This document shows positions 1-8,689 of a DNA stretch of 64,000 nt, one piece after another (position 1 is the first letter of the stretch; each line of letters opens with the position of its first letter). Source of the DNA: JAPPLB01 sp965218555 (GTDB lineage: Bacteria; Acidobacteriota; Terriglobia; Bryobacterales; UBA6623). The stretch is from the NCBI GenBank assembly GCA_965218555.1, contig OZ244625.1, positions 496,001-560,000 of the forward strand, in the 5' to 3' direction. A program made the translations under genes and the position numbers. The notes below the pieces were generated by a model. It saw only the letters and a program-made list of their open reading frames with translations. It was not told the DNA's origin and searched no databases.

Positions 1-1
1 A

Positions 2-1294
2 CCCCCGCCGGCGCCGCGGACGCGAGCCGTGTCACGTGCGAAAGACGGCCTCGATCAGCCACGGCTTCAGGTCTTTCGGCTTCGCGGTTTCGTCTCTCAA
101 CCACAGATCCAGAAGCTGAATCGCAACTCGATCTATGTTTTCGTGAACCGGCGGCTGATCCGCGACCGCCTGGTGCTCCGAGCGATCTCGAGCGCCTTCC
201 ACAACGTGATCCCTCCGGGAGCCTTCCCGTTCGCCCTGCTGTTTCTCGACCTGCCGTTTGATGAAGTGGATGTCAATGTCCACCCCTCGAAGACCGAAGT
301 GCGCTTCCGTCATCCGTCGTTCGTTCACGACTTCGTGCGGGACGAGATACGTGACTGCCTGGTCGCCTCGAAGCCGATCTCGACCTTCCCGGTGCCTGCG
401 GCAGCGCAAAAAGCGGTGCGAGCGCAGCCGGCAACGGAGATCCCTTTCTCAGAAGCCTCTCTGACGCTCAGCCGTTCCGATCTGCCGCCGTTCGACGAGC
501 CGATCTTGAAACACGAGCCTCCTCCGACTCAGCGGCTCGATTTCACGGCAGTGCCGCCCATCGACGTAGGAATGGTCGTCAACGAAGCGGACGGCCGGCC
601 GTCGGATTCCGTGGCTGCGCCTCTCCATGAAGGCTCAACTCCAGGGACAGCCCTCGAGCAGAAAACGCATTCCCGCGACCCCATCGTCGAGCTGCCGGCC
701 GATTCGATGGCGCGGCTTGGTGAATTACGGCCGCTCGGGCAGTTGCATGATAGCTTCATCATCGCGTCGGGCCGCGACGGCCTGTGGATCATCGACCAGC
801 ACGTCGCGCACGAACGCATCCTGTTCGAGAAAGTGCTGCGGGAGCGCACGCGGGGCAATATGGAATCGCAACGACTGCTCGTGCCCGCCATCATCACGCT
901 GCGCCCGGATCAAGAGATTACGCTGACACGCATCGACGAGGAGTTCCGAGCCAACGGCTTCGAGCTCGAACCCTTCGGTCATCGGACGATTGCCGTGAAA
1001 GCGGCGCCCGCGGGCCTGAGTCCGACTCAGGTCGAAGCACTGTTGAATGAGATTCTCGACACGCCAGAAAAAGAGCTGCGCGAGCTATCTCTCAGCGACC
1101 TGCAGAGCCGCGTCGCGGCAACGATCGCCTGCCATGCTGCGATCAAGATCAACATGCCGCTCGAACCCGCCAAGATGCAATGGTTGCTCGATGAGCTGGC
1201 CCGCGCGGAATGTCCGATGTCGTGCCCCCACGGCCGCCCCATCGCCCTGCAATACGGTCTCAGGGATATCCTCAAGGCTTTTCATCGCCTTTGA
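2..1294 (+). CDS. mutL: DNA mismatch repair protein MutL (5' end outside window)
   Basis: This is the C-terminal two thirds of MutL, which links MutS mismatch recognition to strand removal. The frame is open to the left edge, so the N-terminal GHKL ATPase is missing and the GTG at 29 is not the true start. The end of the ATPase/transducer region is visible (VNVHPSKTEVRF, nt 269-304), followed by a low-conservation linker and the C-terminal dimerisation/endonuclease domain. The metal-binding endonuclease motif DQHA(X)2E(X)4E appears as DQHVAHERILFE from nt 794. ACHAAIK (nt 1127-1147) and CPMSCPHGRP (nt 1211-1240) are the other zinc-site motifs. This indicates a nicking type of MutL, as is usual outside enterobacteria. 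The A to V change in the first motif is mild. Confidence 0.95.
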   Translation, partial: PPPAPRTRAVSRAKDGLDQPRLQVFRLRGFVSQPQIQKLNRNSIYVFVNRRLIRDRLVLRAISSAFHNVIPPGAFPFALLFLDLPFDEVDVNVHPSKTEVRFRHPSFVHDFVRDEIRDCLVASKPISTFPVPAAAQKAVRAQPATEIPFSEASLTLSRSDLPPFDEPILKHEPPPTQRLDFTAVPPIDVGMVVNEADGRPSDSVAAPLHEGSTPGTALEQKTHSRDPIVELPADSMARLGELRPLGQLHDSFIIASGRDGLWIIDQHVAHERILFEKVLRERTRGNMESQRLLVPAIITLRPDQEITLTRIDEEFRANGFELEPFGHRTIAVKAAPAGLSPTQVEALLNEILDTPEKELRELSLSDLQSRVAATIACHAAIKINMPLEPAKMQWLLDELARAECPMSCPHGRPIALQYGLRDILKAFHRL

Positions 1295-1497
1295 AGATGG
1301 TCCGAAATCGCCTACCCTGGAACCCGCTGGGCCCGTCATTGAGGTCCGCCGTCCCGTAACGCCGATTTCGTCGTCGTGCCGGTCCGCGCGGCGAAGTCGA
1401 TGAAGCCGCGGAATCACTCCCGCCCCGGCACGCTCCACAGTATGTTCCTGTTCGCCGCTGGAACGCAGCGGTGTGTGAAAGACCCTGGCTTGGCTCC

Positions 1498-1752
1498 TCA
1501 AACCGGGTTCGGTGAAGAAAGCCCGATCTGGCTGAGAGATTCGGAGGGGATTTCCGGTACGACTTCGGTCGGATGAGCAGCCGGTTTCGGTTGCAAAGCC
1601 GCGGGTGTGTTCGGATGCGAGAGAAGAAACTCATGATGGTCTTGTCGGGCTTGCCGGATGACCGCTCGCTCCGCGAGTATCAATCCCCAAAGCACAAGTA
1701 CCAGAATGCCGATGACTGCTAGTCCACGATTCGAGATTCCGAAGAGTTTCAT
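1498..1752 (-). CDS. Small single-pass membrane protein, unknown function
   Basis: An 84-residue protein whose start (ATG at 1750-1752) is chosen because GGAG lies about 7 nt upstream on the minus strand; an in-frame ATG 11 codons earlier lacks such a site. Residues about 10-28 (GLAVIGILVLVLWGLILAE) form one hydrophobic helix near the N-terminus. It is followed by a basic stretch and a Pro/Ala-rich soluble tail. I recognise no family. It converges on mutL with about 200 nt between them. The clear ribosome binding site and transmembrane segment support a real gene, but the function is unknown. Confidence 0.6.
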   Translation of the reverse strand: MKLFGISNRGLAVIGILVLVLWGLILAERAVIRQARQDHHEFLLSHPNTPAALQPKPAAHPTEVVPEIPSESLSQIGLSSPNPV

Positions 1753-1785
1753 GTCAGCTCCTGCATCTCCGTTAGCAATCGCCAT

Positions 1786-2293
1786 GCCATCGTCGCCCGG
1801 ACGCTGATTCGAAGAAAGATGACTCTTCCCACGCCTCGTTCAGAAACGAGTTCCTCCACGGCACATATCAACTCACGCCTTGAGAATCAATGGCTTGAAG
1901 CCCTGATTCGTCCGGGGATTCCCGGAACCGCACTCCCGAGAAGCCGTGTTCCCTTATGCCAACGCTTCTTTTCCCCCCAGCAACGACTTCGGAGCGACCA
2001 GAAACGTAGATACCGCTTGCTATGTAAAATGTGCCCCTTTAGCAGACGAAGCGTCGAGGCCGTGTAGTTTTTACACGCAAACGAGCGGTTCGAGGGACAT
2101 CCGGTGGCCGCCCGGCATGTCCGCAGAAGCACCTGGTCGATCGGCGGAAGAAACAGGTCATTTGGTGGTTTTCAGCCAAGCAGTGGTTCACGACGGACAC
2201 ACTCGTCCTGCCCGTCGCACACAGACCCGCACGGGCTGTAAGCTTTACCACTCCTGTTACCGCCATCACGTCTCCCGCCATGACATAGGTCGA
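1786..2293. other. Gene-poor stretch of about 500 nt
   Basis: Short open frames occur on both strands, but none has a recognisable family, a good ribosome binding site or a protein-like composition. The right end carries the promoter of the repeat protein that follows. I see no RNA gene here. Confidence 0.4.
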
Positions 2294-2299
2294 TAGACT
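2294..2299 (+). promoter_or_regulatory. -10-like hexamer TAGACT before the Asp-box protein
   Basis: TAGACT ends 6 nt before the ATG at 2306, and no Shine-Dalgarno sequence is present. Transcription would start at or next to the start codon, which suggests a leaderless mRNA. No convincing -35 element was found. Confidence 0.4.
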
Positions 2300-2305
2300 A
2301 AAAAC

Positions 2306-5026
2306 ATGGCCGGTGGGCTTCCCTTTGTTGCCAGGTTGACCTTGTGCGGCCTTCTGGCCGCTGCCGCGCTTTCAGGACAGGGCGGGCCGCCCGGCGCCCG
2401 TGTCTTTGACCTGTTCGCCGACCCCGACGAACACGGCGTGTTCTTCGCGGCCACGGCCAACGGGATCTTTCGCACCGACAACGGCGGTCTCAGTTGGGGA
2501 CCAAGCAGCTACGGCCTCACGAATGTCAGCACCGTCGTTATCACCGGCGCGCAGGGCAGACTCTATACCGGCACGACAATAGACGGCGTCTTCCTCTCCG
2601 ACGATAGCGGGATGACCTGGCAACGTGTCAGCAACGGCTTGACAACGCTCGATGTCCGTTCGCTGGCGGTCGATCCCGACGCCCCCGGCGTCCTCTACGT
2701 CGGAACGCGCAACGGCGGCATCTTCAAGACCGACAACGGTGGCCAAGATTGGAGCACCGTCAACAACGGCCTGCTGCTGTTTACCCCCGACGAAGGCTCA
2801 CCTGTCTTCGAAGGCGACTACACATCCATCGCCATCGATCCGAACGACTCCCAGGTGCTCTACGCCGTGCAATCAAGCGCCGTCGTGCCAGGCAACGGCG
2901 TCCTGTTCCGTTCCGCCGACGGCGGCGCCCAATGGACCAACATCAATATCCGTTCCGCCGGGCTCAGCCTGAAGATCGACCCCAACGACTCCGACACCAT
3001 ATACGTCGGCACGAATCTCGGCCTGATCGTCACCCGAGACCGCTTCACGAGCACCGAAGTCCCGTCCTCCCTGCTCGGAGCCTCCATAACAGACATCGAT
3101 ATCGACACAAGCAACACCGATATCGTCTACGTCTCTACCCGGTTGGGCCGCACCTTCCGCAGCGACGACCGGGGCGTAACCTGGCTGCCGATCAACCAAG
3201 GCATGGCGTTGGGAGAATCTCTCACGCTGGCAGTCGATCCCCATACCCCCGCGACGGTCTTCGCGGGTCTCAACGGTACGGGCGTGTTTCGATCGATCGA
3301 CATGGGCGCCCTTTGGGAACTCGCGTCCGACGGTATTTTCGGGGCAGACATCCGTATCATCGAACTCGATCCGCAAGACTCCGCAAACGTCCTGGCGGGC
3401 GCCTTCGGCGGGGCCATGTTCCTCTCGCAAAACGCCGGCCGCCGTTGGGAAGAGGCCCGTAACGGCCTCATCGCCGTCCAGCCGCACTCGATCGCTTTCA
3501 GTCCGCAAGACCCGCAAATCGTCTACGCCGGCTCGGTCAATCCTTTCTCGCGAGGCAGCGGTGCGCTCTTCCGCAGCACCAATGGAGGCCGCGACTGGGA
3601 AACCAGGGCGACGGGCAACTCGATCTTTTCCGTCGTCGCCGACCCGGCCAACCCTCAGCGGCTCTACGTAGCTACGGCGACCGGCGTCTTCCGAAGCGAC
3701 GACGGCGGCGGCAACTTCACCGGCCTGAACGACATCGACCGCTTCGTGTCGGACGCCCTGCTCAATTGGTCCATCACCGACCTGGAAATGGACCCCAACA
3801 ACCGCAATGTTCTTTACGCCGTCGGCAACGCGTTCGACTTTTTCGCGGGGCGGATCTACCAGTTTTTCAAGACCGACAACGGCGGTGACGAGTGGAGGGC
3901 GAGCGGCACGACCCTCACGCCGCTGGTCGACATCACCATCGATCCGAGTGACACGAGACGAATCTATATCGGTTCGAGCCTCGGTATCTTCCGCAACCAA
4001 GACGCTGTTGAGAACGACGGCTTCGACAAGCTCACCAGTGGCTTACCGAACGGCGGCAATCTTTCCGTCACCTCGATCGCCGTCGATGCCCAGGATAACG
4101 CGGCCGTCTACGCCGCAACGTCCGCCGGTGTGTTCAAGAGCACGAACCACGGTTCTTCATGGACAATCGCTGATACCGGCTTGGAGACCACCCTCGCCAG
4201 GGTGGTGCGGGACGACCCGAGCAACTCGGGTACGCTCTATGCCGGGACGTTCAGCAACGGCGTCTTCAAGACCGTCGACGGCGGCGCAACCTGGAACCCC
4301 ACGCGCAACCCGATCACGCTCCTTCCCGTGCTTTCGCGCAAAGGCCTGATAGGCGCGGCCGACTTCGACGGTGAGGGCGTCGCAGCGGGCGAAATCGTCT
4401 CGCTCTTTGCGCTCAACGCAGGTCCGGAGGCCGGCGCCTTGGCTCAGTTTGACCCTGAGACGGGTAAGCTGCCGACCCTCCTGGTGGGCGTCCGCGTCTT
4501 CTTTGACGACATGCCGGCGGCTCTGTTCTTCGTTCGCTCCGGGCGGATTGATTGTCAGGTGCCGTTCGAAGTTGCCGGGCTCGGCGAGGCCGAAGTCCGC
4601 ATCGAGGTCGACGGCGTCGCGAGCAACGTCATCACCGCCGATATCCTGGACTCGCACCCCGGCCTCTTTCCCCTGGTATCGAACCCCGACGGCGCCCGCA
4701 ACTCCGAGTCCAACACCGCGCCGGAGAACAGCTTCGTGAACCTCTTCGCCACCGGACAGGGGCTCGTCACCCCGGAGTTGATGTCCGGCGCACCCGCCCC
4801 GGCGGGTGAAACCCTCTTCGTTCCGGTCCTGCCGGTTCGGGTCCTGCTCGGTGACCAAGAGCTCGCCGGCAGCGCCTCCCTCGCACCCTCCTTCGTCGGG
4901 CTTCTGCAGATCAATGTCCTCCTTGGCGACCTCGCGCCCGGCCAATACGAACTCTTCCTGGAAATCGGCGGCCGCCGCAGCCGCCAGGGCGTCACCATCT
5001 TCGTCGGCTCGCAACCCGGGATATAG
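2306..5026 (+). CDS. Secreted Asp-box (BNR/sortilin-like) repeat protein with TIGR03437-like C-terminal domain
   Basis: A 906-residue exported protein. Residues 1-24 look like a signal peptide (hydrophobic core LTLCGLLAAAALSG). At least ten Asp-box repeats of the S/T-x-D/N-x-G-x-x-W type follow, for example TDNGGLSWG, SDDSGMTWQ, TDNGGQDWS, STNGGRDWE and STNHGSSWT, regularly spaced to about residue 665. Such repeats build beta-propellers in sialidases and VPS10/sortilin proteins, but no sialidase catalytic signature is evident. From about residue 670 the sequence matches the Solibacter C-terminal domain type TIGR03437, which contains FFVRSGRIDCQVPFEV. The family function is unknown; a surface or secreted binding role is inference. 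It stands alone and converges on the following minus-strand gene. Confidence 0.85.
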   Translation: MAGGLPFVARLTLCGLLAAAALSGQGGPPGARVFDLFADPDEHGVFFAATANGIFRTDNGGLSWGPSSYGLTNVSTVVITGAQGRLYTGTTIDGVFLSDDSGMTWQRVSNGLTTLDVRSLAVDPDAPGVLYVGTRNGGIFKTDNGGQDWSTVNNGLLLFTPDEGSPVFEGDYTSIAIDPNDSQVLYAVQSSAVVPGNGVLFRSADGGAQWTNINIRSAGLSLKIDPNDSDTIYVGTNLGLIVTRDRFTSTEVPSSLLGASITDIDIDTSNTDIVYVSTRLGRTFRSDDRGVTWLPINQGMALGESLTLAVDPHTPATVFAGLNGTGVFRSIDMGALWELASDGIFGADIRIIELDPQDSANVLAGAFGGAMFLSQNAGRRWEEARNGLIAVQPHSIAFSPQDPQIVYAGSVNPFSRGSGALFRSTNGGRDWETRATGNSIFSVVADPANPQRLYVATATGVFRSDDGGGNFTGLNDIDRFVSDALLNWSITDLEMDPNNRNVLYAVGNAFDFFAGRIYQFFKTDNGGDEWRASGTTLTPLVDITIDPSDTRRIYIGSSLGIFRNQDAVENDGFDKLTSGLPNGGNLSVTSIAVDAQDNAAVYAATSAGVFKSTNHGSSWTIADTGLETTLARVVRDDPSNSGTLYAGTFSNGVFKTVDGGATWNPTRNPITLLPVLSRKGLIGAADFDGEGVAAGEIVSLFALNAGPEAGALAQFDPETGKLPTLLVGVRVFFDDMPAALFFVRSGRIDCQVPFEVAGLGEAEVRIEVDGVASNVITADILDSHPGLFPLVSNPDGARNSESNTAPENSFVNLFATGQGLVTPELMSGAPAPAGETLFVPVLPVRVLLGDQELAGSASLAPSFVGLLQINVLLGDLAPGQYELFLEIGGRRSRQGVTIFVGSQPGI

Positions 5027-5203
5027 GAGGATGATCGGGCCGACTGATTGCAGGAGGCATGAACGTCGATAGCTTCAGCATCTTGACCGCGGCAGCGGCA
5101 GTGGGATGGGTATGGAACGGAGTAAACCCAACCAGCAGTCGTGGGCCCAGGCAGGACGTAACACGGCGGGAAACGCCGCTCCGATGATCGAGGGGCTTTT
5201 GCG

Positions 5204-5236
5204 TCTCCGCCGTGTCTCCCACGGTTGCGGCGGAGA
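5204..5236. terminator. Hairpin between convergent genes
   Basis: TCTCCGCCG (5204-5212) and CGGCGGAGA (5228-5236) are perfect inverted repeats with a 15-nt loop, lying between two convergent genes. A U-tract is lacking, so a bidirectional terminator or mRNA-end structure is only a possibility. Confidence 0.3.
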
Positions 5237-5251
5237 ATCCCTTCAGTGAGC

Positions 5252-6145
5252 CTATCTCTTCACTTCCACTCCTGCCCATTCCTCCAGCAGGGTGACAGCC
5301 GAGCAGAAGTCTTCGTCGCCGTGGCCCTTGGCGATACTGGCCCCGAACAGCTCATGGACAAGTGACGTGGCCGGCAGAGGCACCTTCATCTCGTTACCCG
5401 ACTCGAGCATGAGGCCCACATCCTTGTGCATCCACTTGAGAGGGAAGGCCGCGTCGAAGTTGCGATCGAAGATGTACGGCGCCTTGAAGCTGATGAGTCC
5501 GGCTTTGGCGGCGCTTGCGTTGAGCACTTCGAGCATCAACTCCGGCTTGACGCCGGCCTTCGTCGCCAGGACCATGCCCTCGATGAAGCCTTGCATCATG
5601 TTGGCGAGCACGAGGTTCTGCGAAAGCTTGGCGTGCAACCCCATGCCCTGCGAGCCGCAATAGAAGAGCGTTTGCCCCATCGGCAGAAAATACTCCCGGA
5701 CGCTCTCGAAAACCTCCTTGCTTCCGCCAATCATGAAGGTCAGCGTGCCGCCGATCGCGCCGGGTGTCGAGCCCGTGCAGGGAGCATCGAGGAAATCCAC
5801 TTCCTTCTTCTCGAGCGCTGCGGCGATCCGTCGGGCCACCGTCGGAGCGATGGTGCTGCAATCGGCCACGACGCTTCCGGGCTTGATGCCGTCCGCCACG
5901 CCGTTCTCGCCGGTGAGGACGTTCTCGGACATCTCGGAATTCCCGACGCACAGTAAAACGCAGTCGGCAAATTCGCCGACCGACTTGGGAGTCTCACAAT
6001 ACAAGGCGTTCTCGAACCTTTCGGCCAGAGCCTTGGCCTTCGAGGATGTATGGCTCCAGACAGCGACGTCGTGCTCGGCTTTGAGAAGGTTCGTGGCCAT
6101 GGGGCCACCCATGAGTCCGAGTCCGAGAAATCCGAGTTTCGCCAT
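5252..6145 (-). CDS. NAD(P)-dependent beta-hydroxyacid dehydrogenase (3-hydroxyisobutyrate dehydrogenase-like)
   Basis: A 297-residue protein of usual family length. The N-terminal Rossmann fold begins LGFLGLGLMGGPMATNLL, the glycine-rich NAD(P)-binding signature of this family. The substrate-binding motif appears as DAPCTGSTPGA and the catalytic lysine region as GLHAKLSQNLVLANMMQG. These enzymes oxidise 3-hydroxyisobutyrate or reduce tartronate semialdehyde or succinic semialdehyde; the exact substrate cannot be read from the sequence. GGGAG 7 nt before the ATG supports the start. It is divergent from a glyoxylate/glycerate dehydrogenase gene with 85 nt between starts. A shared role in C2/C3 hydroxyacid metabolism is plausible but inferred. 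Confidence 0.88.
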   Translation of the reverse strand: MAKLGFLGLGLMGGPMATNLLKAEHDVAVWSHTSSKAKALAERFENALYCETPKSVGEFADCVLLCVGNSEMSENVLTGENGVADGIKPGSVVADCSTIAPTVARRIAAALEKKEVDFLDAPCTGSTPGAIGGTLTFMIGGSKEVFESVREYFLPMGQTLFYCGSQGMGLHAKLSQNLVLANMMQGFIEGMVLATKAGVKPELMLEVLNASAAKAGLISFKAPYIFDRNFDAAFPLKWMHKDVGLMLESGNEMKVPLPATSLVHELFGASIAKGHGDEDFCSAVTLLEEWAGVEVKR

Positions 6146-6230
6146 CTACCGCTCCCGTGTATACGTCCGATCCGCTGTTGCGAAATCCCCAATTGTACGA
6201 CTTCGAAAGCCTGTGACACAATGTGCACTA

Positions 6231-7208
6231 GTGAAACCGAGTGTTCTCGTCACGAAACATCTCTACCCGTCGGCGATCGACTATTTGAGCGAGCGGGTGG
6301 ACCTCGACTATCACGAATCCGACCACAGCATGCCTGCCCGGGCGTTGCTGGAGCGCTTGCGCAATAAACAGGGTGCTGTGAGCCAACTGACCGACAAGTT
6401 CAACGCGGAGGTGATTTCCGCCTTGCCGGATTTGAGGGTCATCTCCAACGTAGCGGTCGGTTTTGACAACATCGACATCGCCGCCGCCACCGAACGCGGC
6501 ATCGCGGTGACAAACACGCCGGAGGTGCTGACCGACACGACCGCAGACTTCGCCTTTACTCTGTTGATGGCCACCGCCCGGCGCCTGGTCGAGGCGGACG
6601 GTTTCCTGCGTGCCGGCAAGTGGAGTCAATGGCGCATCGACCTGCTCTGTGGCGCCGATATCCATCACGCGACACTGGGCATTGTCGGCATGGGGCGCAT
6701 CGGTCAATCATTGGCGCGGCGAGGACTCGGCTTCGAAATGCGCGTCCTCTATAGCGACGTCCAGCGAGCGGCGCCGGACATCGAGCAGGAATTGCGCCTG
6801 GAATACGTACCGTTCGAGACGGTCTTGAAAGAGTCGGACTTCATCAGCGTTCACGTCCCTCTGTTGCCTGCCACACGGGGCCTGATCGGAGCAGAGCAGT
6901 TCGCCATGATGAAAAACAGCGCGATCTTGATCAACACATCGCGTGGACCGGTGGTCGATGAGTCGGCTCTCGCCGAGGTGCTGGCTGAGGGAGAGATCGC
7001 GGGCGCCGGGCTCGACGTGTTCGAGCGTGAACCCGAGGTCGAGCCCCGTTTGCTCGAGATGCACAACGTCGTTCTCGCACCGCACATCGCCAGCGCTTCG
7101 GTCGCTACACGGACGAAGATGTGTCTGATGGCCGCCGAGAACTGCGTGGCGGCGCTCGCGGGTGAGCGTCCTCCCAACCTTGTCAACACGACGCTGTTCG
7201 ACAACTAG
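6231..7208 (+). CDS. D-isomer 2-hydroxyacid dehydrogenase (glyoxylate reductase / D-glycerate dehydrogenase type)
   Basis: I place the start at the GTG at 6231, where the conserved protein begins (VKPSVLVTKHL). The open frame runs further upstream, but that stretch is antisense to the neighbouring gene and not conserved. The 325-residue product has the NAD-binding signature GIVGMGRIGQSLARR near residue 150. The catalytic triad is recognisable: Arg in INTSRGPVVDE (about 238), a Glu in the EREPEVEP region, and His285 in APHIAS. The family reduces glyoxylate or hydroxypyruvate, or oxidises D-glycerate, in the cytosol. It is divergent from the beta-hydroxyacid dehydrogenase gene. The specific substrate is inferred from overall resemblance. 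Confidence 0.88.
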   Translation: MKPSVLVTKHLYPSAIDYLSERVDLDYHESDHSMPARALLERLRNKQGAVSQLTDKFNAEVISALPDLRVISNVAVGFDNIDIAAATERGIAVTNTPEVLTDTTADFAFTLLMATARRLVEADGFLRAGKWSQWRIDLLCGADIHHATLGIVGMGRIGQSLARRGLGFEMRVLYSDVQRAAPDIEQELRLEYVPFETVLKESDFISVHVPLLPATRGLIGAEQFAMMKNSAILINTSRGPVVDESALAEVLAEGEIAGAGLDVFEREPEVEPRLLEMHNVVLAPHIASASVATRTKMCLMAAENCVAALAGERPPNLVNTTLFDN

Positions 7209-7362
7209 CGCAAGTCGCACCACCCTGATCCGTAACCCGATAGTTGGCGGCACGCCGGCGCAAGCGCTTTCCCCAGACCCCATCGCGGGCATCGCTCAAC
7301 AGACGCCCCGCAGCCGCTCCGCTTTCCATAAGTCACAATCTGCTTGACGCACTACACTGGCA

Positions 7363-8022
7363 TCACCGGCCGGAGACGGCCTTCACATCGGGGTTGCTGC
7401 CAAACCAACGGCGCGTGTTCGGTGGGACGTCAGGCTCCGCAGCCAGACGCTCCATCTCGACTTCGGTATCGACGTCGTACCACTCGGGAAGCAACGAAAC
7501 GGTCAACTCGCAGGCGCAAAAAGCAGCTTCCGTTTCACGGAGGGTATGCTCGCTTGACCAAGTCACGCCGGCAAACATGCGCGTTTCGGGCCGGCGGCAA
7601 CCGACGGCGTAGTAGCCGCCGTCATCGGTCGGTCCCAGGACGGTGTCCGTGCGATCGAGCGCCGCGAAGGCCTGCTCGATATGTGCGATCGGCAACGTGG
7701 GGCTGTCGCTTCCGAGCAAGAGAATACGGTCGTGCCTGCGAACCGAAAGCTCCTTCATACAGTTGAGCATCCGCGCCCCCAGATCGACGCCGTGCTGGAC
7801 AGCGAAGTGTCCCGGGCCGGCCAGTTCTTCGAACGGTTCCCAGGCCTGGTCGCAATAGAGATAGCGGTTCACGCCGCTCAGCACCGTCAGTCTCCGCCAG
7901 ATGTCCGTGACGAAGGCCGCATGTAACTCGGCGGCCTGAGCGGAGCTCATGCAGGTCCGCAGACGTGTCTTGACACGGCCCGACAAGGGCGCCTTCGCAA
8001 AAACGGCGATCGCTTTGGACAA
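7363..8022 (-). CDS. DUF2064 / TIGR04282-type glycosyltransferase-like protein
   Basis: A 219-residue protein with a GT-A nucleotidyl/glycosyltransferase fold. It shows the N-terminal nucleotide-binding motif FAKAPLSGRVKTRL, the metal site region LLLGSDSPTLP, and GPTDDGGYYAVG. These are hallmarks of the DUF2064 family, named TIGR04282 and sometimes linked to arsenosugar biosynthesis. No arsenic gene is nearby, so the biochemical role here is open. The start is a TTG at 8020-8022, with GAGGA about 8 nt upstream on the minus strand. It is divergent from the cytochrome c gene. Confidence 0.82.
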   Translation of the reverse strand: MSKAIAVFAKAPLSGRVKTRLRTCMSSAQAAELHAAFVTDIWRRLTVLSGVNRYLYCDQAWEPFEELAGPGHFAVQHGVDLGARMLNCMKELSVRRHDRILLLGSDSPTLPIAHIEQAFAALDRTDTVLGPTDDGGYYAVGCRRPETRMFAGVTWSSEHTLRETEAAFCACELTVSLLPEWYDVDTEVEMERLAAEPDVPPNTRRWFGSNPDVKAVSGR

Positions 8023-8076
8023 AGCCCGTCCTCGAAACGCATCGCGGAGAATGACGGAGGATGCGTCGGAATCAGT

Positions 8077-8082
8077 TAGAAT
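8077..8082 (+). promoter_or_regulatory. -10-like hexamer TAGAAT before the cytochrome c gene
   Basis: TAGAAT places the transcription start near 8090. This gives a roughly 30-nt leader carrying GGAGG before the ATG at 8122, and so argues for 8122 rather than the upstream ATG at 8092 as the start. Confidence 0.4.
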
Positions 8083-8121
8083 AGTGGTTTCATGCGTCTA
8101 GCAGGGAGGAAAATCGAAAAC

Positions 8122-8451
8122 ATGGTTCGCTTGATGACAGGGGTTGTCGTTCTCTCGGTCGCGTTCGTGGGCGTGCCGTCATTCGCGGCAGAGGGGGATG
8201 GAAACGCGGAAGCAGGCAAGGAGCTGTTCGAAACCAAGTGCGCCCTCTGCCACAATGCGGACAGCAAGGAAAAAAAGATCGGCCCCGGCCTCCAAGGCAT
8301 CAAGGACGGCAAGCTTCCCAGCGGCAAAGACGCCACGTATGACAACCTCCTCGAGAATCTCAACAAGGGCGGCGGCGGCATGCCGGCTTTCGAAAAGCTG
8401 ATCACACAGGAAGAGAAGGACAACGTCATTGCCTACGTCTTGACGCTCTGA
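8122..8451 (+). CDS. Small exported class I c-type cytochrome
   Basis: A 109-residue protein with a cleavable signal peptide (MVRLMTGVVVLSVAFVGVPSFA) and one haem c site CALCH. A methionine ligand is likely in GGGGMPAFE, followed by a C-terminal helix (EKDNVIAYVLTL), as in short soluble cytochromes c. The ATG at 8122 is chosen because GGAGG precedes it by 12 nt and a -10-like hexamer lies at 8077. An ATG at 8092 would add ten residues. The protein is a periplasmic electron carrier; its partner is not encoded next to it. It is apparently monocistronic, with a terminator hairpin 38 nt after the stop. Confidence 0.88.
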   Translation: MVRLMTGVVVLSVAFVGVPSFAAEGDGNAEAGKELFETKCALCHNADSKEKKIGPGLQGIKDGKLPSGKDATYDNLLENLNKGGGGMPAFEKLITQEEKDNVIAYVLTL

Positions 8452-8488
8452 TCCGTTTCTGAAAGACAACAGCAACCAGCCTCTCGCG

Positions 8489-8506
8489 CAGGGCATCACT
8501 GCCCTG
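8489..8506 (+). terminator. Rho-independent-like terminator after the cytochrome c gene
   Basis: CAGGGCA-TCAC-TGCCCTG is a perfect 7-bp stem with a 4-nt loop, followed by the T-rich TCTTCGTTT. It sits 38 nt downstream of the cytochrome stop codon. Confidence 0.55.
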
Positions 8507-8689
8507 TCTTCGTTTCATCAGCCGTACTCCCTCAAGTTGGTGACGGCGTGACGAATCTCAAAGATTCGCCACTCGATTGCCGGCCGTCGTCAGGCGCCGG
8601 CACTGCGAACTTCCGCCCCTCCCACGACATCAGCGCTATCCTGATAATCTTCTCCGCGACGCGGTCCCCTCACAAACAGGACGAAACCC

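Noticed and set aside
5058..5186. 42-residue frame (MNVDSFSILTAAAAVGWVW...) after the Asp-box protein
   Set aside because: AGGAGG is only 1 nt from the ATG, too close to work well, and the C-terminal half is low-complexity.
5718..6230. N-terminal extension of the glyoxylate/glycerate dehydrogenase
   Set aside because: The upstream open frame is antisense to the neighbouring dehydrogenase and lacks any family similarity; the conserved protein starts at GTG 6231.
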